Positions 36,077 to 45,055 of a DNA stretch of 64,000 nucleotides are shown piece by piece; position 1 is the first letter of the stretch, and the number at the start of each line of letters is the position of its first letter. Source of the DNA: Zingiber officinale (Eukaryota; Streptophyta; Magnoliopsida; Zingiberales; Zingiberaceae); contig NC_056002.1 of assembly GCF_018446385.1 (NCBI RefSeq), forward strand, positions 9,434,894 through 9,498,893, read 5' to 3'. Position numbers and translations under genes: made by a program. Under the pieces are notes generated by a model. It saw nothing but the letters and a program-made list of their open reading frames with translations. It searched no databases and was not told the origin of the DNA.

Positions 36077-37360
36077 CTAATTTAATTTTTCATATAACTT
36101 TATTTTTGAATGTGGAAAAATATTTTTAAAACATGCATCAGTTTTCAATTTTTTAATTTCTAATTTTAAAGCTTCATTTTCTGATTTCAAACATTCATTT
36201 TCCTTTTCTACTTTATCTAATTCTTTAGAAAGAGCTTTAATAAAACGAAAGGACTGTTTAGGGTTTAGGGAACATACCTTACTTACCTCGTCTTGCGATG
36301 CTCCTCCTTCATCACAACTTTCTTCTTCTTCTGTTGTTCCTCCCCCTTTATCTATGCTCATTTCTGAGCTAGACGTTTCTTCTAGCTGATGGTTGGTCAT
36401 CAGTGCTAGTCCCGAGAATTCTTTGACTTCGGATTCGGAGGACGATGAATCGTCCCACGTGGCCTTTAGGTTGTATTTGGGTCGAACCGGCTTCTTACTC
36501 TTTTCTTTACTTTTGTTCTTCAGTTTTGGGCAGTTATCTTTGATATGTCCTTCTTCGTTGCAATTGTAGCAACGAACCACTCTTTTCTTTTGCTGGAACT
36601 TTTTCGACTGCGATCTAAATTTATTAGATTCAAGAAATTTATTAAAGCGTCTTACCAATAGTGCCGCTTCCGATCCGTCGATAGAGGCTTCGGAGTCAGA
36701 ACCGTTTGTTCTTGCCTTCAAAGCGATGTTCTGACTAATCTTTTCTATTCCATTAGGCTCTGCAACTCGAGATCCGTGAAGTTCAAAAGTAGAAAACAAA
36801 TGTTCTAGAGTACTTACCTCGAAATCCTTAGAGATGTAGTATGCATCTACTAAGGAGGCCCACTCGGGAGTTCTCGGGAAGGCGTTGAGCGCATACCGGA
36901 TCGAGTCCCGGTTCGTTACTTCTTCTCCAAGATTGGTTAGTTGCGTGATCAGCTCTTTGATCCTTGCTTGGAGTTGCGCTACCTTTTCGCCTTGGTTCAT
37001 CCGGAGGTTCGTCAACTGGGTCCGGAGGATGTCGCGCCTTGCTAGCTTCGCCTCGGAAGTACCTTCGTGAAGCTCCAGGAATTTTTCCCAGAGATCTTTG
37101 GCGGAGTCGTAGCTTCCGATCCGATTTACCTCCTGAGGTGGCAGGACGCTGAGCAGGTGGAACTCAGCCTTTCCATTGGCGACAAAATCGGCTTGCTCCT
37201 TCTTGCTCCACGTGTTTTCCTCTTTATCTTTCGGCGCTGCAAAACCATATTTCATTGTAATAAGAATATCAAAATCTGTTTTAAAGAATAGCTCCATTTT
37301 TCGCTTCCATGTAGCGAAATCTCCGTCGAACTTCGGGGGATGAATGTTCGCGCCGGCCAT
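36077..37360 (-). CDS. gag of the gag-only element, 427 residues
   Basis: Capsid-like protein that would package element RNA. It starts at MAGANIHPPKFDGDFATW, has the Copia gag core (a UBN2-like region with LLSVLPPQEVNRI, YDSAKDLWEKFLELHEG and NLGEEVTNRDSIRYALNAFP), then a CCHC zinc knuckle (CYNCNEEGHIKDNC), an acidic Ser/Glu stretch and a C-terminal coiled coil (KELDKVEKENECLKSENEAL). This order is like SIRE/Maximus gag. The frame is open throughout. The upstream methionines of the open frame lie in the leader and LTR, so the start at 37360 is preferred. Nothing resembling protease follows. Confidence 0.85.
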   Translation of the reverse strand: MAGANIHPPKFDGDFATWKRKMELFFKTDFDILITMKYGFAAPKDKEENTWSKKEQADFVANGKAEFHLLSVLPPQEVNRIGSYDSAKDLWEKFLELHEGTSEAKLARRDILRTQLTNLRMNQGEKVAQLQARIKELITQLTNLGEEVTNRDSIRYALNAFPRTPEWASLVDAYYISKDFEVSTLEHLFSTFELHGSRVAEPNGIEKISQNIALKARTNGSDSEASIDGSEAALLVRRFNKFLESNKFRSQSKKFQQKKRVVRCYNCNEEGHIKDNCPKLKNKSKEKSKKPVRPKYNLKATWDDSSSSESEVKEFSGLALMTNHQLEETSSSEMSIDKGGGTTEEEESCDEGGASQDEVSKVCSLNPKQSFRFIKALSKELDKVEKENECLKSENEALKLEIKKLKTDACFKNIFPHSKIKLYEKLN

Positions 37361-37424
37361 TGTTCTGACTTTGTGCTTCAGATGGCAGTTAGTCCCTCTG
37401 AAGTTGTTGGGCTCTGATATCACT

Positions 37425-38534
37425 TGTTGGTGCAGCGGGGACCGACAAGAGGGGGGTGAATTGCCTGCGATAAATATTATACCCTCCTCAAAGCTTTTCA
37501 ACTCGTAAAATAAAGCAACAATAATAAAATTAACAACAGAAATAAAAGGAGACAGAAATTAACCTGGTTACAACCAAGAGGGTTGTTAATCAAGGGCAGT
37601 AAGAAAAGCGCAGTAAGAAAACTCCTTCTCTGAAGGCGGAGAAGCCTTTTACACTTTGACATCACAGTAGTTGCTAAGAGAATGAGAATACAAGAGTTGC
37701 TATTTCGTTCGTGTCCGTTGTATTTTAAAGCTGCCCAAGACCCTCTTTTATATAGGAGTTCTAGAGCTTATCGGATGACCTGATCTTCGGGATCAGGTTT
37801 TGACTTGAGAGGGATTGGTCGACCGATCCCCAGGTTTGGTCGACCGAACCTGCTGTACCTGCCCAGTCTTCAGTCCAGGTGCAGTCTCTGTGGATTGAGC
37901 TTGGGTTCAGTCGACCGATCCTTATGTTCGGTCGATCGATCGGCCAACGGTCTCCAGCTGAGTTGGCCCGATCAAAATGCTCAACTGAGTCTCTGGATAA
38001 ACTTGGGTTCGGTCGACCGATCATGAGGTTCGGTCGACCGATCATGAGGTTCGGTCGACCGATCACTTCACCGCTGGCTGATGTGATGCTGACGTGTCAC
38101 CAACGGTTGTGCTCTGATGCAAAGGGTTCGGTAGACCGATCAGGGTGTTCGGTCGACCGAACCATTGACAAGTCAACTTCCAGTTGACTTGTTCTGGTTC
38201 GACTTCCTTGGGTGATTTCGGCCATCCGAAATAGAGCTCGCCCGAACCCACTTCCCGGCCTTCTCCTCGAGCAGTCTTCCGTCCCGGCTTTACGTCCCTC
38301 GAACACCGTGCATGTTCTTCACGCCCACCGGGTGTACTTTTCCGCAGCTCTCTCGTCCTTCGGACGCACCGAGCCCGTCGGCTCCCTTCCCGTGCCGTCC
38401 TTCTCGCTAGCTGCGTCTTCCGCTCGACTTCCTGCGCTCCTAAGCTCCTGCACACTTAGACATAGGGATCAAACACAAAGCAGGACCTAACCTAAACTTG
38501 GTTGATCACATCAAAACTACCACGGGGTTCAACA
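37425..38534 (-). repeat. 5' LTR of the gag-only element (1110 bp)
   Basis: Partner of the LTR at 34304-35391. It has three consecutive GGTTCGGTCGACCGATC palindromes at about 38004-38063 spaced by 21 bp, one more than the other LTR, which accounts for most of the length difference. Confidence 0.88.
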
Positions 38535-39116
38535 GATGATTACCTCATTTCTTGGGAGAGTAAAAAAGCAAGATGTTATTTCTAGATCTTCCACATAAGT
38601 TGAGTATTATGTCATGGCCTCAACTACTTGTGAGATAGTTTGGTTGCGTTGGTTACTTGCAGATATGGGTGTCTCTCTTCATCAACCTACTCCGTTATAT
38701 TGTGATAATCAGAGTGTTATTCAAATTACACGTAATTCAATTTTTCATGAGAGGACGAAATATATTGAAATTGATTGTCACATTACTCGTCACCATCTTC
38801 AGATTGACACCACCACATTGTCTTTTGTTCCTTCAAAACTATAGATTGCTGATATGTTTACCAAGACACATTCCGCTTCACGTTTTCGTTTCTTATCGAA
38901 CAACTCTCAATATTTCTAGCTGTAATATCGTGAGTTTGAGGGGGATGTTAGATTATATATTTATTTGTTTATAGTTTTTAAGGTAATTTGGACTTTTTCT
39001 TTTTTTTTATAGAGCTTAGAGTTTCTTAACTTAACTATATAAAATCTTATACTCTATATCAATTTTAAGATCAAATAATATGATTAATTTTCTCCTTCTC
39101 TTCGTTTATAAATCTA

Positions 39117-39442
39117 AATTCAATTTAACTACTGGAAATTATTTATCCCTTTTTAGGGTCTTTAGTTAGTACATACCTTCTCCATGACTTAAAAAAAAAT
39201 CTTTTGAGCAAATAGTTTAATTAATTTTCGATTGATTGATGATTGAAATTTTAATCTACAGATTATTATTCTCTTAGATCATAACTAAGATTTGTGAGTG
39301 TAGTTACAAAATTGATAGTACAATCTTTAATTGAGAAAGTGTGGCATTAGGCATTCGAACAAGGTTAACAAATCTTATTAGTGTTGTTTACTGATTTTAT
39401 CGTTGTAATCAATTATTTATATTGTTGCAATTATTTTTTATC
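39117..39442. other. AT-rich spacer; nothing recognised
   Basis: Sequence between the Copia fossil and the next solo LTR. No gene, repeat or regulatory site identified. Confidence 0.4.
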
Positions 39443-41047
39443 ATTGTTGATCCGGCCGATCGGACGGGGGACCCACTTTGAGGGAAGTCAACGTCACATG
39501 GAGGTCAAACGTCAAAAGGCCAACCGGGAAAGGGGAGGTCAACCAGCCGAACGGAGTATAAGCGGAAGCGAAGACAACCCGACGGGGAGTCGGGTCTCCG
39601 ATGCTCATGCAGAGCCGAACCTATGTTCGACGGGGCCTGAAGCGAAAATAAAAAGTGACCCTTTTGTGACGATAAATAAATGTAATGCCCAGTTTACACA
39701 TAACAATACACTAAATACATAAATAAACCAAAAATAATATATTATATCAATAAAAAGTTAATACATATTTGAAATAATTACATAAAAACTACTCGTCTAG
39801 CTGTTTTAGAAGCAAAAATATTTATCAAATTTGCATAATCTAATTCTCTGACTATTTCTTTCTCAATCGACAACATTGCTAGCCCATTTAGTCTATCCTG
39901 TGACATTGTTGATCGAAGATAATTCTTAATTAACTTCAACTTCGAGAAACTTCTTTCTGCCGATGCAACTGTTACTGGTATTATTAACAAAATCTTATAG
40001 GCAATGTAAGTATTTGGGAATAAACCATTCAGTTTTGTCAAACATTGTAGCATATCAATTGCTCTTTTCTCATTTGTTAAATAGCATCTCACGACCATCA
40101 ACTCTGAACACAACTCATCGCCATTAATATCTGAACGTCTATCGTGACTCAAAAATTGTTGAAGCTGCATACAAGACTTCATCAGGCTAGTTAAAGGCTC
40201 ACTCTTTAACTTTTCCAAATTCAATAAAAACCCAAAAATCTCTTGATATTGTTTAAATTGTTCAAATCGAACTTAAAGAGAAGATCGAGCTTGATCAATT
40301 ATAAACAGAAAATATTCAACTCTAAAAGATTCTTCACCTGATCGTGTCACATCATCATTGTAACTTTCATCAAATTGTTTCTTTCTTCGAATGATACGTT
40401 TTTCTCGAAATTTAGGTTCAATCCCCATTTCACTTGCGATTTGCACGGCTTCATTCATGGAACTAGCAAACCCCTCTTCTCTAAACTTATCAGGAAATTG
40501 ATCAAGTCCTTGTAAAAGGTTGATCGCAATATCAATATCCATATCTTCAGATTGAATAAACTTACTCACAGTATTTATTGCTCGTAACAAATTATACCAG
40601 ATTACCATTCCAAGCAAGAACTCAAAACTCTCAAGATCATATAGTGCTAAGGTCTCCGCATCACTCTTTGTTTTAGAATCTTCAGCAACTTCTGCCAAGT
40701 CAAGTAAAGCATCTCTTATATTTACAATTTGCTCTTTTATGGCTTTAACACTTTCAACATGACTTTCCCAACGGGTATGTGACAATGGCTTAACGGTCAA
40801 ACCAGACACCTTATCTTTAAAAATTTTCCATTTCTTTGTAGAGGAAGAAAACAATGTGTAGATGCGTTGCACCACTCCAAAGAAGGATTTGGCTTTAGGA
40901 AAACATTCCACCATATCAACTAAAGCCAAATTAAGACTATGACAACCACATGGTGTGTAAAAGGCTCTCGGATTTATTTCAAGCAATCTTTTTTGTACAC
41001 CTTTGTGTCTTCCACTCATGTTAGACCCGTTGTCGTACCCCTGTCCT

Positions 41048-41090
41048 CTTATGTCATCAATGTCAAACCCAACTCTAGTTAACACATTTA
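41048..41090. repeat. left copy of a 43-bp direct repeat flanking the LTR in the hAT
   Basis: It starts CTTATGTCATCAATGTC and ends TTAACACATTTA. The right copy is 42750-42792 and differs at two positions. The two copies encode the same transposase stretch (NVLTRVG(F/L)DID). Sixteen bases of unexplained sequence lie between this copy and the LTR start. Confidence 0.85.
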
Positions 41091-41106
41091 TACAGTCTGA
41101 CCTGGC

Positions 41107-42749
41107 TGTTGTTTTGATGTTAACACGGATTTAAGTTTGTATCAGATGTTAATTAAACTCGGTTTGATTAATGATCAAGGTTGATCAAGTGGAAGGGAAA
41201 AGTCCAAGTTGGAAACTTGGCACGCGAAGTCGGAGAGAGCTCGTTCTCCGGACTAAGTCAGAGAGGGCTCGGTAGCTCGTTCTCTGGACCTGACGAAGTC
41301 GGAAAGGGCTCGGTAGCTCGTTCTCCGGACTAGGTCGGAGAGGGCTCGGTAGCTCGTTCTCTGGACCGGACGAAGTCGGAGAGGGCTCGGTAGCTCGTTC
41401 TCCGAACTAGGTCAGAGAGGGCTCGGTAGCTCGTTCTCTGGACCTGACGAAGTCGGAGAGGGCTCAGTAGCTCGTTCTCTGGATCGGACGAAGTCGGAGA
41501 GGGCTCGGTAGTTTGTTCTCCGGATTAGGTCAGAGAGGGACCTAAGTGGACATTCCATGGTACATTGGATCGGTCTGGTGACCGATCAGGAAACACTCAG
41601 TAGCACACTGAGTGTAATCTGATCGGTCTGTAGACCGATCAGGAAACACTCAGTAGCACACTGAGTGCAATCTGATCGGTCTTGGAGATCGATCAGGAGA
41701 TGGTATTGCGAAGAGAAGAAGGCAGGGGATCGATCGTGGAGACCGTTCCACCTGCAGTCTGATCGGTCTCCACGACCGATCAGACAAGCTGCGGACCGAT
41801 CAGGATATGTCATGATCGGTCCATGGATCGGTTTGGTGATCGATCCACACACAATCAGATTTGTTCGCTGTTTCTGTGATTCCTCCACTGCATTTGATCT
41901 GCCTGATTCATGTGATATAACCCTGTGTGCTGTTAGCTTTTGAGTTTGCAGGATCACAGGTATCATTCCAAGCCTAATTTCAAATTAAGTCCATAAGAGG
42001 AATACGACAAATGACCTTTCTGCTGTGATTCGCGGCGCATGGTGCATTTGAAGCATCAACGTCTACTGGTGTGATCTGGCTGCGATCCGCTTGACTCCTG
42101 GTGATTGGTTCGAGCTCAGAAGACACCAGTGAAGACAGTGATTTCATTGGTGTGAGTTCAAAGAACCAGGTAAGGAGGAAGAGGGATTGGCTGCAGCGAT
42201 GATTCTGTGCAGTTTGACCACGATCCGTAAGAAGCAGTAAAAAGCGAGAGGAAAGAACAACAAGAAAGCAAGAAAGTGAAAAAAAAAAAGAAAAAAAAAC
42301 GTTCTGTTGATCGTTGAGGTGTGCTAAGTTCTTGAGCTCTCGGGTGAGAAACTGCTATCTGTGAGTTCTCTGTTTCCACTGATCCTCGCGTGGTTGTAAG
42401 CGTTAGTTCATTCTTCTTTGCCACCGAGCTCTGTAAGTCTTGTGCTTTAACATATATATTTCTTGAGACTTTGTGGAGAGGTTACTCCACCGAGAAGGAG
42501 GATCTTTAGCCGGAATTTGTCCAGGGTGTGATCTACCGAAGATCAAGGGGTCGTCCACCTTACGGACACGCCGAGGAGTAGGGGCAAGTTATCCCCGAAC
42601 CTCATAAATCCGTGTGTTAGTGTGCTTGTTTCCTCTTTGTTTTAGTTTCCTAATTCCGCTGTGCTAACAAGTTTCTTTGTAGAAATTTGTGTTTAAGTTT
42701 TGAAGAGGCTATTCACCCCCCCCCCCTCTAACCATCTAAGATCCTAACA
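41107..42749 (+). mobile_element. solo LTR of a SIRE-type Copia family inside the hAT (1643 bp)
   Basis: It begins TGTTGTTTTGATGTTAACAC and ends AAGATCCTAACA, with ATTCACCCCCCCCCCTCTA shortly before the end, the same style as the solo LTR at 14846. There is no coding region. The expected 5-bp duplication is not present at these ends; instead a 43-bp repeat flanks it. The left boundary is therefore less certain. It contains a minisatellite (41230-41545) and GATCGGTC...GACCGATC palindromes (41570-41835). Confidence 0.75.
41230..41545. repeat. minisatellite, about 44-bp unit, in the solo LTR
   Basis: Units built on GTCGGAGAGGGCTCGGTAGC followed by TCGTTCTC(C/T)GGAC and either TAG or a GACGAA linker repeat about seven times with small length changes. 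No spacers of independent sequence separate them, so this is not a CRISPR-like array. A second repeat of about 52 bp (ACACTCAGTAGCACACTGAG) follows twice at 41588-41668. Confidence 0.8.
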
Positions 42750-45044
42750 CTTATGACATCAATGTCAAGCCCAACTCTAGTTAACACATTTAGAAATTCA
42801 CTTAATAACCCAAGACCTAATGTGTCATTCACCTTCAAAAACTCAACCCAATATTCTTCTACTTTTGGTGTGCCTGTCGAATCATCCAAACATCGTAGCA
42901 CTAGAGACATTTGTTCTTGATGACTTGCATCTGGAGTACAATCAAGTATTACTGAAAAATATTTTGCATGTTTAACTTTTGCAATGATTGCCCTTTTCAC
43001 TTCATTTGCCAAAGTCTCTATCAGTTCATTTTGAATTTTTGGACTAAAATATGTATATTGAGATTCTCTTGCTTCACAACGTCGAACATGCTCCTCCATC
43101 ACCGGATCAAACTCAGCAACCATTTCTATCATTTGCAAAAATAGCCCATTGTTCTCGACATAAAGTTTCTCATCATCCCCTTGAAATGTCAAAGTATTTT
43201 TGGCAAGTGTTTTCACAATAGAAATTATTCTTGTTAACACTTGCCTCCAATGTTGTCTTTCTTTGTTGATTTGAAGTTGCATACTGTAATCAATTGTTTG
43301 ATTTTTTTTCAGCCTCTTTTCTAATTCAACCCAAGCAATCATGCAATCCATATGGTCTCTACTAGCTTCATGTTGTTTAAGACTTCTATGCATATTACGC
43401 CAGTCTTTAAATCCATCATTACCCAAATTCCTCATTCTACTCATCATTTGTTCAGTCTTGAACAACTTGCAACAGAAGCAAAATATTTTATCCAATAAAA
43501 TAGAATATACAAGCCATCTTCTATCTAATGTTTGTCCATTTGCCATTACTCGTGTATAATGTGATGAATCAAAATGGCTATTGTTACTATCCTTAGGAAA
43601 CAAAAAATCATTCACTCTTTTTGGACCCATTTCAATTAAGTAATCTCTCAATTTTTGATCAATGTTATTCCAATTTCCAGGATCCTCCAAATTCATAGTC
43701 GAATTTAATTTTTCAGGTTGAGAGTCTTCTTCTACGTTTTCATTCGACTCAATCAAATTGGCAGCTTCAACCAATTCTTCATTTTCATTGTGGCTTTGTT
43801 CTTCAATCACCAAATTATCCCCAAATTCTTCTCTTTCTATTCTGCTACTTCTAATAAAATATTTGTTAATATCACCGGCTTGACTTTGAGTTAATGCTTC
43901 TTCCCTTTGTTTCATTTTTCTCTTTTGAGCTCCAGATAGATATTTAGGAGACATTTTCAATATTCTTTTATTATTCCTGCAAATTATTAAAAGAGTTCCT
44001 AATAATTAGAGAACAATAAAATACATTTGCAATTTAAGTTCAACCTTTACCAGAAAAAAGACAGAGTTTATTAAATTTAGTATTCGACAAATAAAATAAA
44101 GTGTCTAATATCAATATCAAACTTCACATGACTACCAAAATTAAATAATTAGAGAACAATAAATAAGGCGGAGATAAGAAAAAACAGAATTAATTATCAA
44201 AAATCAAAATCCCATAAAGTGAAGGATCATGAGAAATACATCCAACACAAAAGTAAAGCAGAGATAGGAAGATTCATATTGCTTAGAAAATGATGCAAAA
44301 AGATAAAACCAAATGAAGATTCAACTTAAATGTTTAAAACTGATGCAAAAAGTCAAAAAGATGACTAACCAAATCCTGCATGGCATTGCTCCCAATGACC
44401 CAATCTTTTCGTTCTTTTTATGCCTCAGTGGGAAGAACGACGATGTGTGCCGTGTGCAACGTCGGTGTGTGCCGCCTCCGTGAGAAACTGAGAATCGACG
44501 ATGTTTGTCTCTGTAAAAATAGGGTTTATCGGTATGACCTTATATTTTATAATTTTTTTTTGTAAAAAATGGGCCCTTTCCTGTGATGGGCCCTGAGGCG
44601 GCCGCCTCCTTGGCCTCATGGAAGGTCCGGCGCTGTGCTCATGGTGAATAGGGTCGCCGGGCCGAGCGGGTAGTCCGCTCGGCCAAGGCATAAAGCAGTA
44701 ATGTGAATAGTTTTATCCGAGCACACAACCTGAAATCTCCCGAGCGGATCAGTACCTACGTCCGGTCGGACATGATGGGATTGCCGAGCGGCCGTACGCT
44801 CGGCGCAGAAACAGAAGGGACAAAAGGACAAGGGAAGCATCGGGAAACATCTTCTGACAACAGGTATGCCCAACGATCAAGTCATACGCTGAACCTTACG
44901 ACTGAAGGTTCTACCGTCCCATCAGGGAGGTGCTCGGACTGTAGCAGTATGGTGTCAGGCAAGCTCCTCTGACAAACCCATACTGAGGTATGGTAAGAGG
45001 ACACGTATTCACCTCGGTATATGTGCATAAGCCTCTTCACAACT

Positions 45045-45052
45045 CTATATAA
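45045..45052 (+). promoter_or_regulatory. TATA box of the 0.8-kb solo LTR
   Basis: CTATATAA in the LTR. The long solo LTR at 45056 inserted 3 bp beyond the TATA motif, so the original start-site region now lies at 47867 onward. Confidence 0.5.
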
Positions 45053-45055
45053 GGG

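Larger units (their letters stand above)
34304..38534 (-). mobile_element. gag-only non-autonomous LTR element (TR-GAG type), SIRE-like, 4231 bp
   Basis: LTRs at 34304-35391 and 37425-38534 run TGTTGGTGCAGCGG...GGGGTTCAACA on the plus strand, with a 5-bp duplication GATGA at 34299-34303 and 38535-38539. The element is oriented on the minus strand: a primer-site-like TGATATCAGAGCCC lies beside the right LTR and a polypurine tract AAAAAGGGGGAGAT beside the left LTR. The internal region is only about 2.0 kb and encodes gag alone; protease, integrase and polymerase are absent. This is the structure described for TR-GAG elements, which depend on an autonomous partner. The LTRs differ by roughly four percent by eye. 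The element looks whole for its type. Confidence 0.88.
30788..39111 (+). mobile_element. short-LTR Copia fossil, split by a gag-only element
   Basis: The LTRs are short: 30788-30946 and 38946-39111, both starting TGTTAGATTATATATTT. The flanking duplication is ATCTA (30783-30787 and 39112-39116). TGGTATCAGAG follows the left LTR at 30947, and a purine tract (GAGTTTGAGGGGGA) precedes the right LTR. Protease lies near 31.55 kb, integrase about 32.0-32.8, reverse transcriptase about 33.25-34.0 and RNase H in two parts on either side of the insertion at 34304-38534. Most of gag is missing. The coding region is heavily broken, with more than five breaks. LTR differences are clearly more numerous than in the 9.9-kb Copia, so it is older. 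Short LTRs fit Ale/Ivana-type Copia; the lineage is not certain. Confidence 0.88.
39778..43960 (-). pseudogene. hAT transposase (TTF-type, DUF4371, hAT dimerisation), disrupted
   Basis: This would cut and paste the element. From 43960 the protein has a basic N-terminus (SGAQKRKMKQREEALTQSQ), a TTF-type zinc-finger region (FCFCCKLFKTEQ, GFKDWRNMHRSLKQHEAS), and a DUF4371/RNase H-like part (YFSVILDCTPDASHQEQMSL). It resumes after the LTR with GQGYDNGSNMSG, CGCHSLNLALVDM and SHTRWESHVESVKAI, and ends with the dimerisation motif ASAERSFSKLKLIKNYLRS. It resembles the plant zinc finger MYM-type/TTF hAT group. Defects: a 1643-bp LTR (41107-42749) with a 43-bp flanking repeat lies in the middle, and an in-frame TAA at 40275-40273 cuts off the last 165 or so codons; a glutamine codon probably stood there. 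Confidence 0.9.
39610..44635 (-). mobile_element. hAT DNA transposon, 5.0 kb, with its transposase split by an LTR
   Basis: The ends are CAGAGCCGAACCT and (inverted) CAGCGCCGGACCT, flanked by a perfect 8-bp duplication TGCTCATG (39602-39609 and 44636-44643), the hAT signature. A transposase runs on the minus strand from 43960 to 39778. Without the inserted LTR and its flanking repeat the element is about 3.3 kb. It is not able to produce transposase in this state. Confidence 0.93.

Noticed and set aside
41230-41545. CRISPR-like array of short repeats
   Set aside because: Units are contiguous without unique spacers, the length varies, and it lies in a plant LTR; it is a minisatellite.
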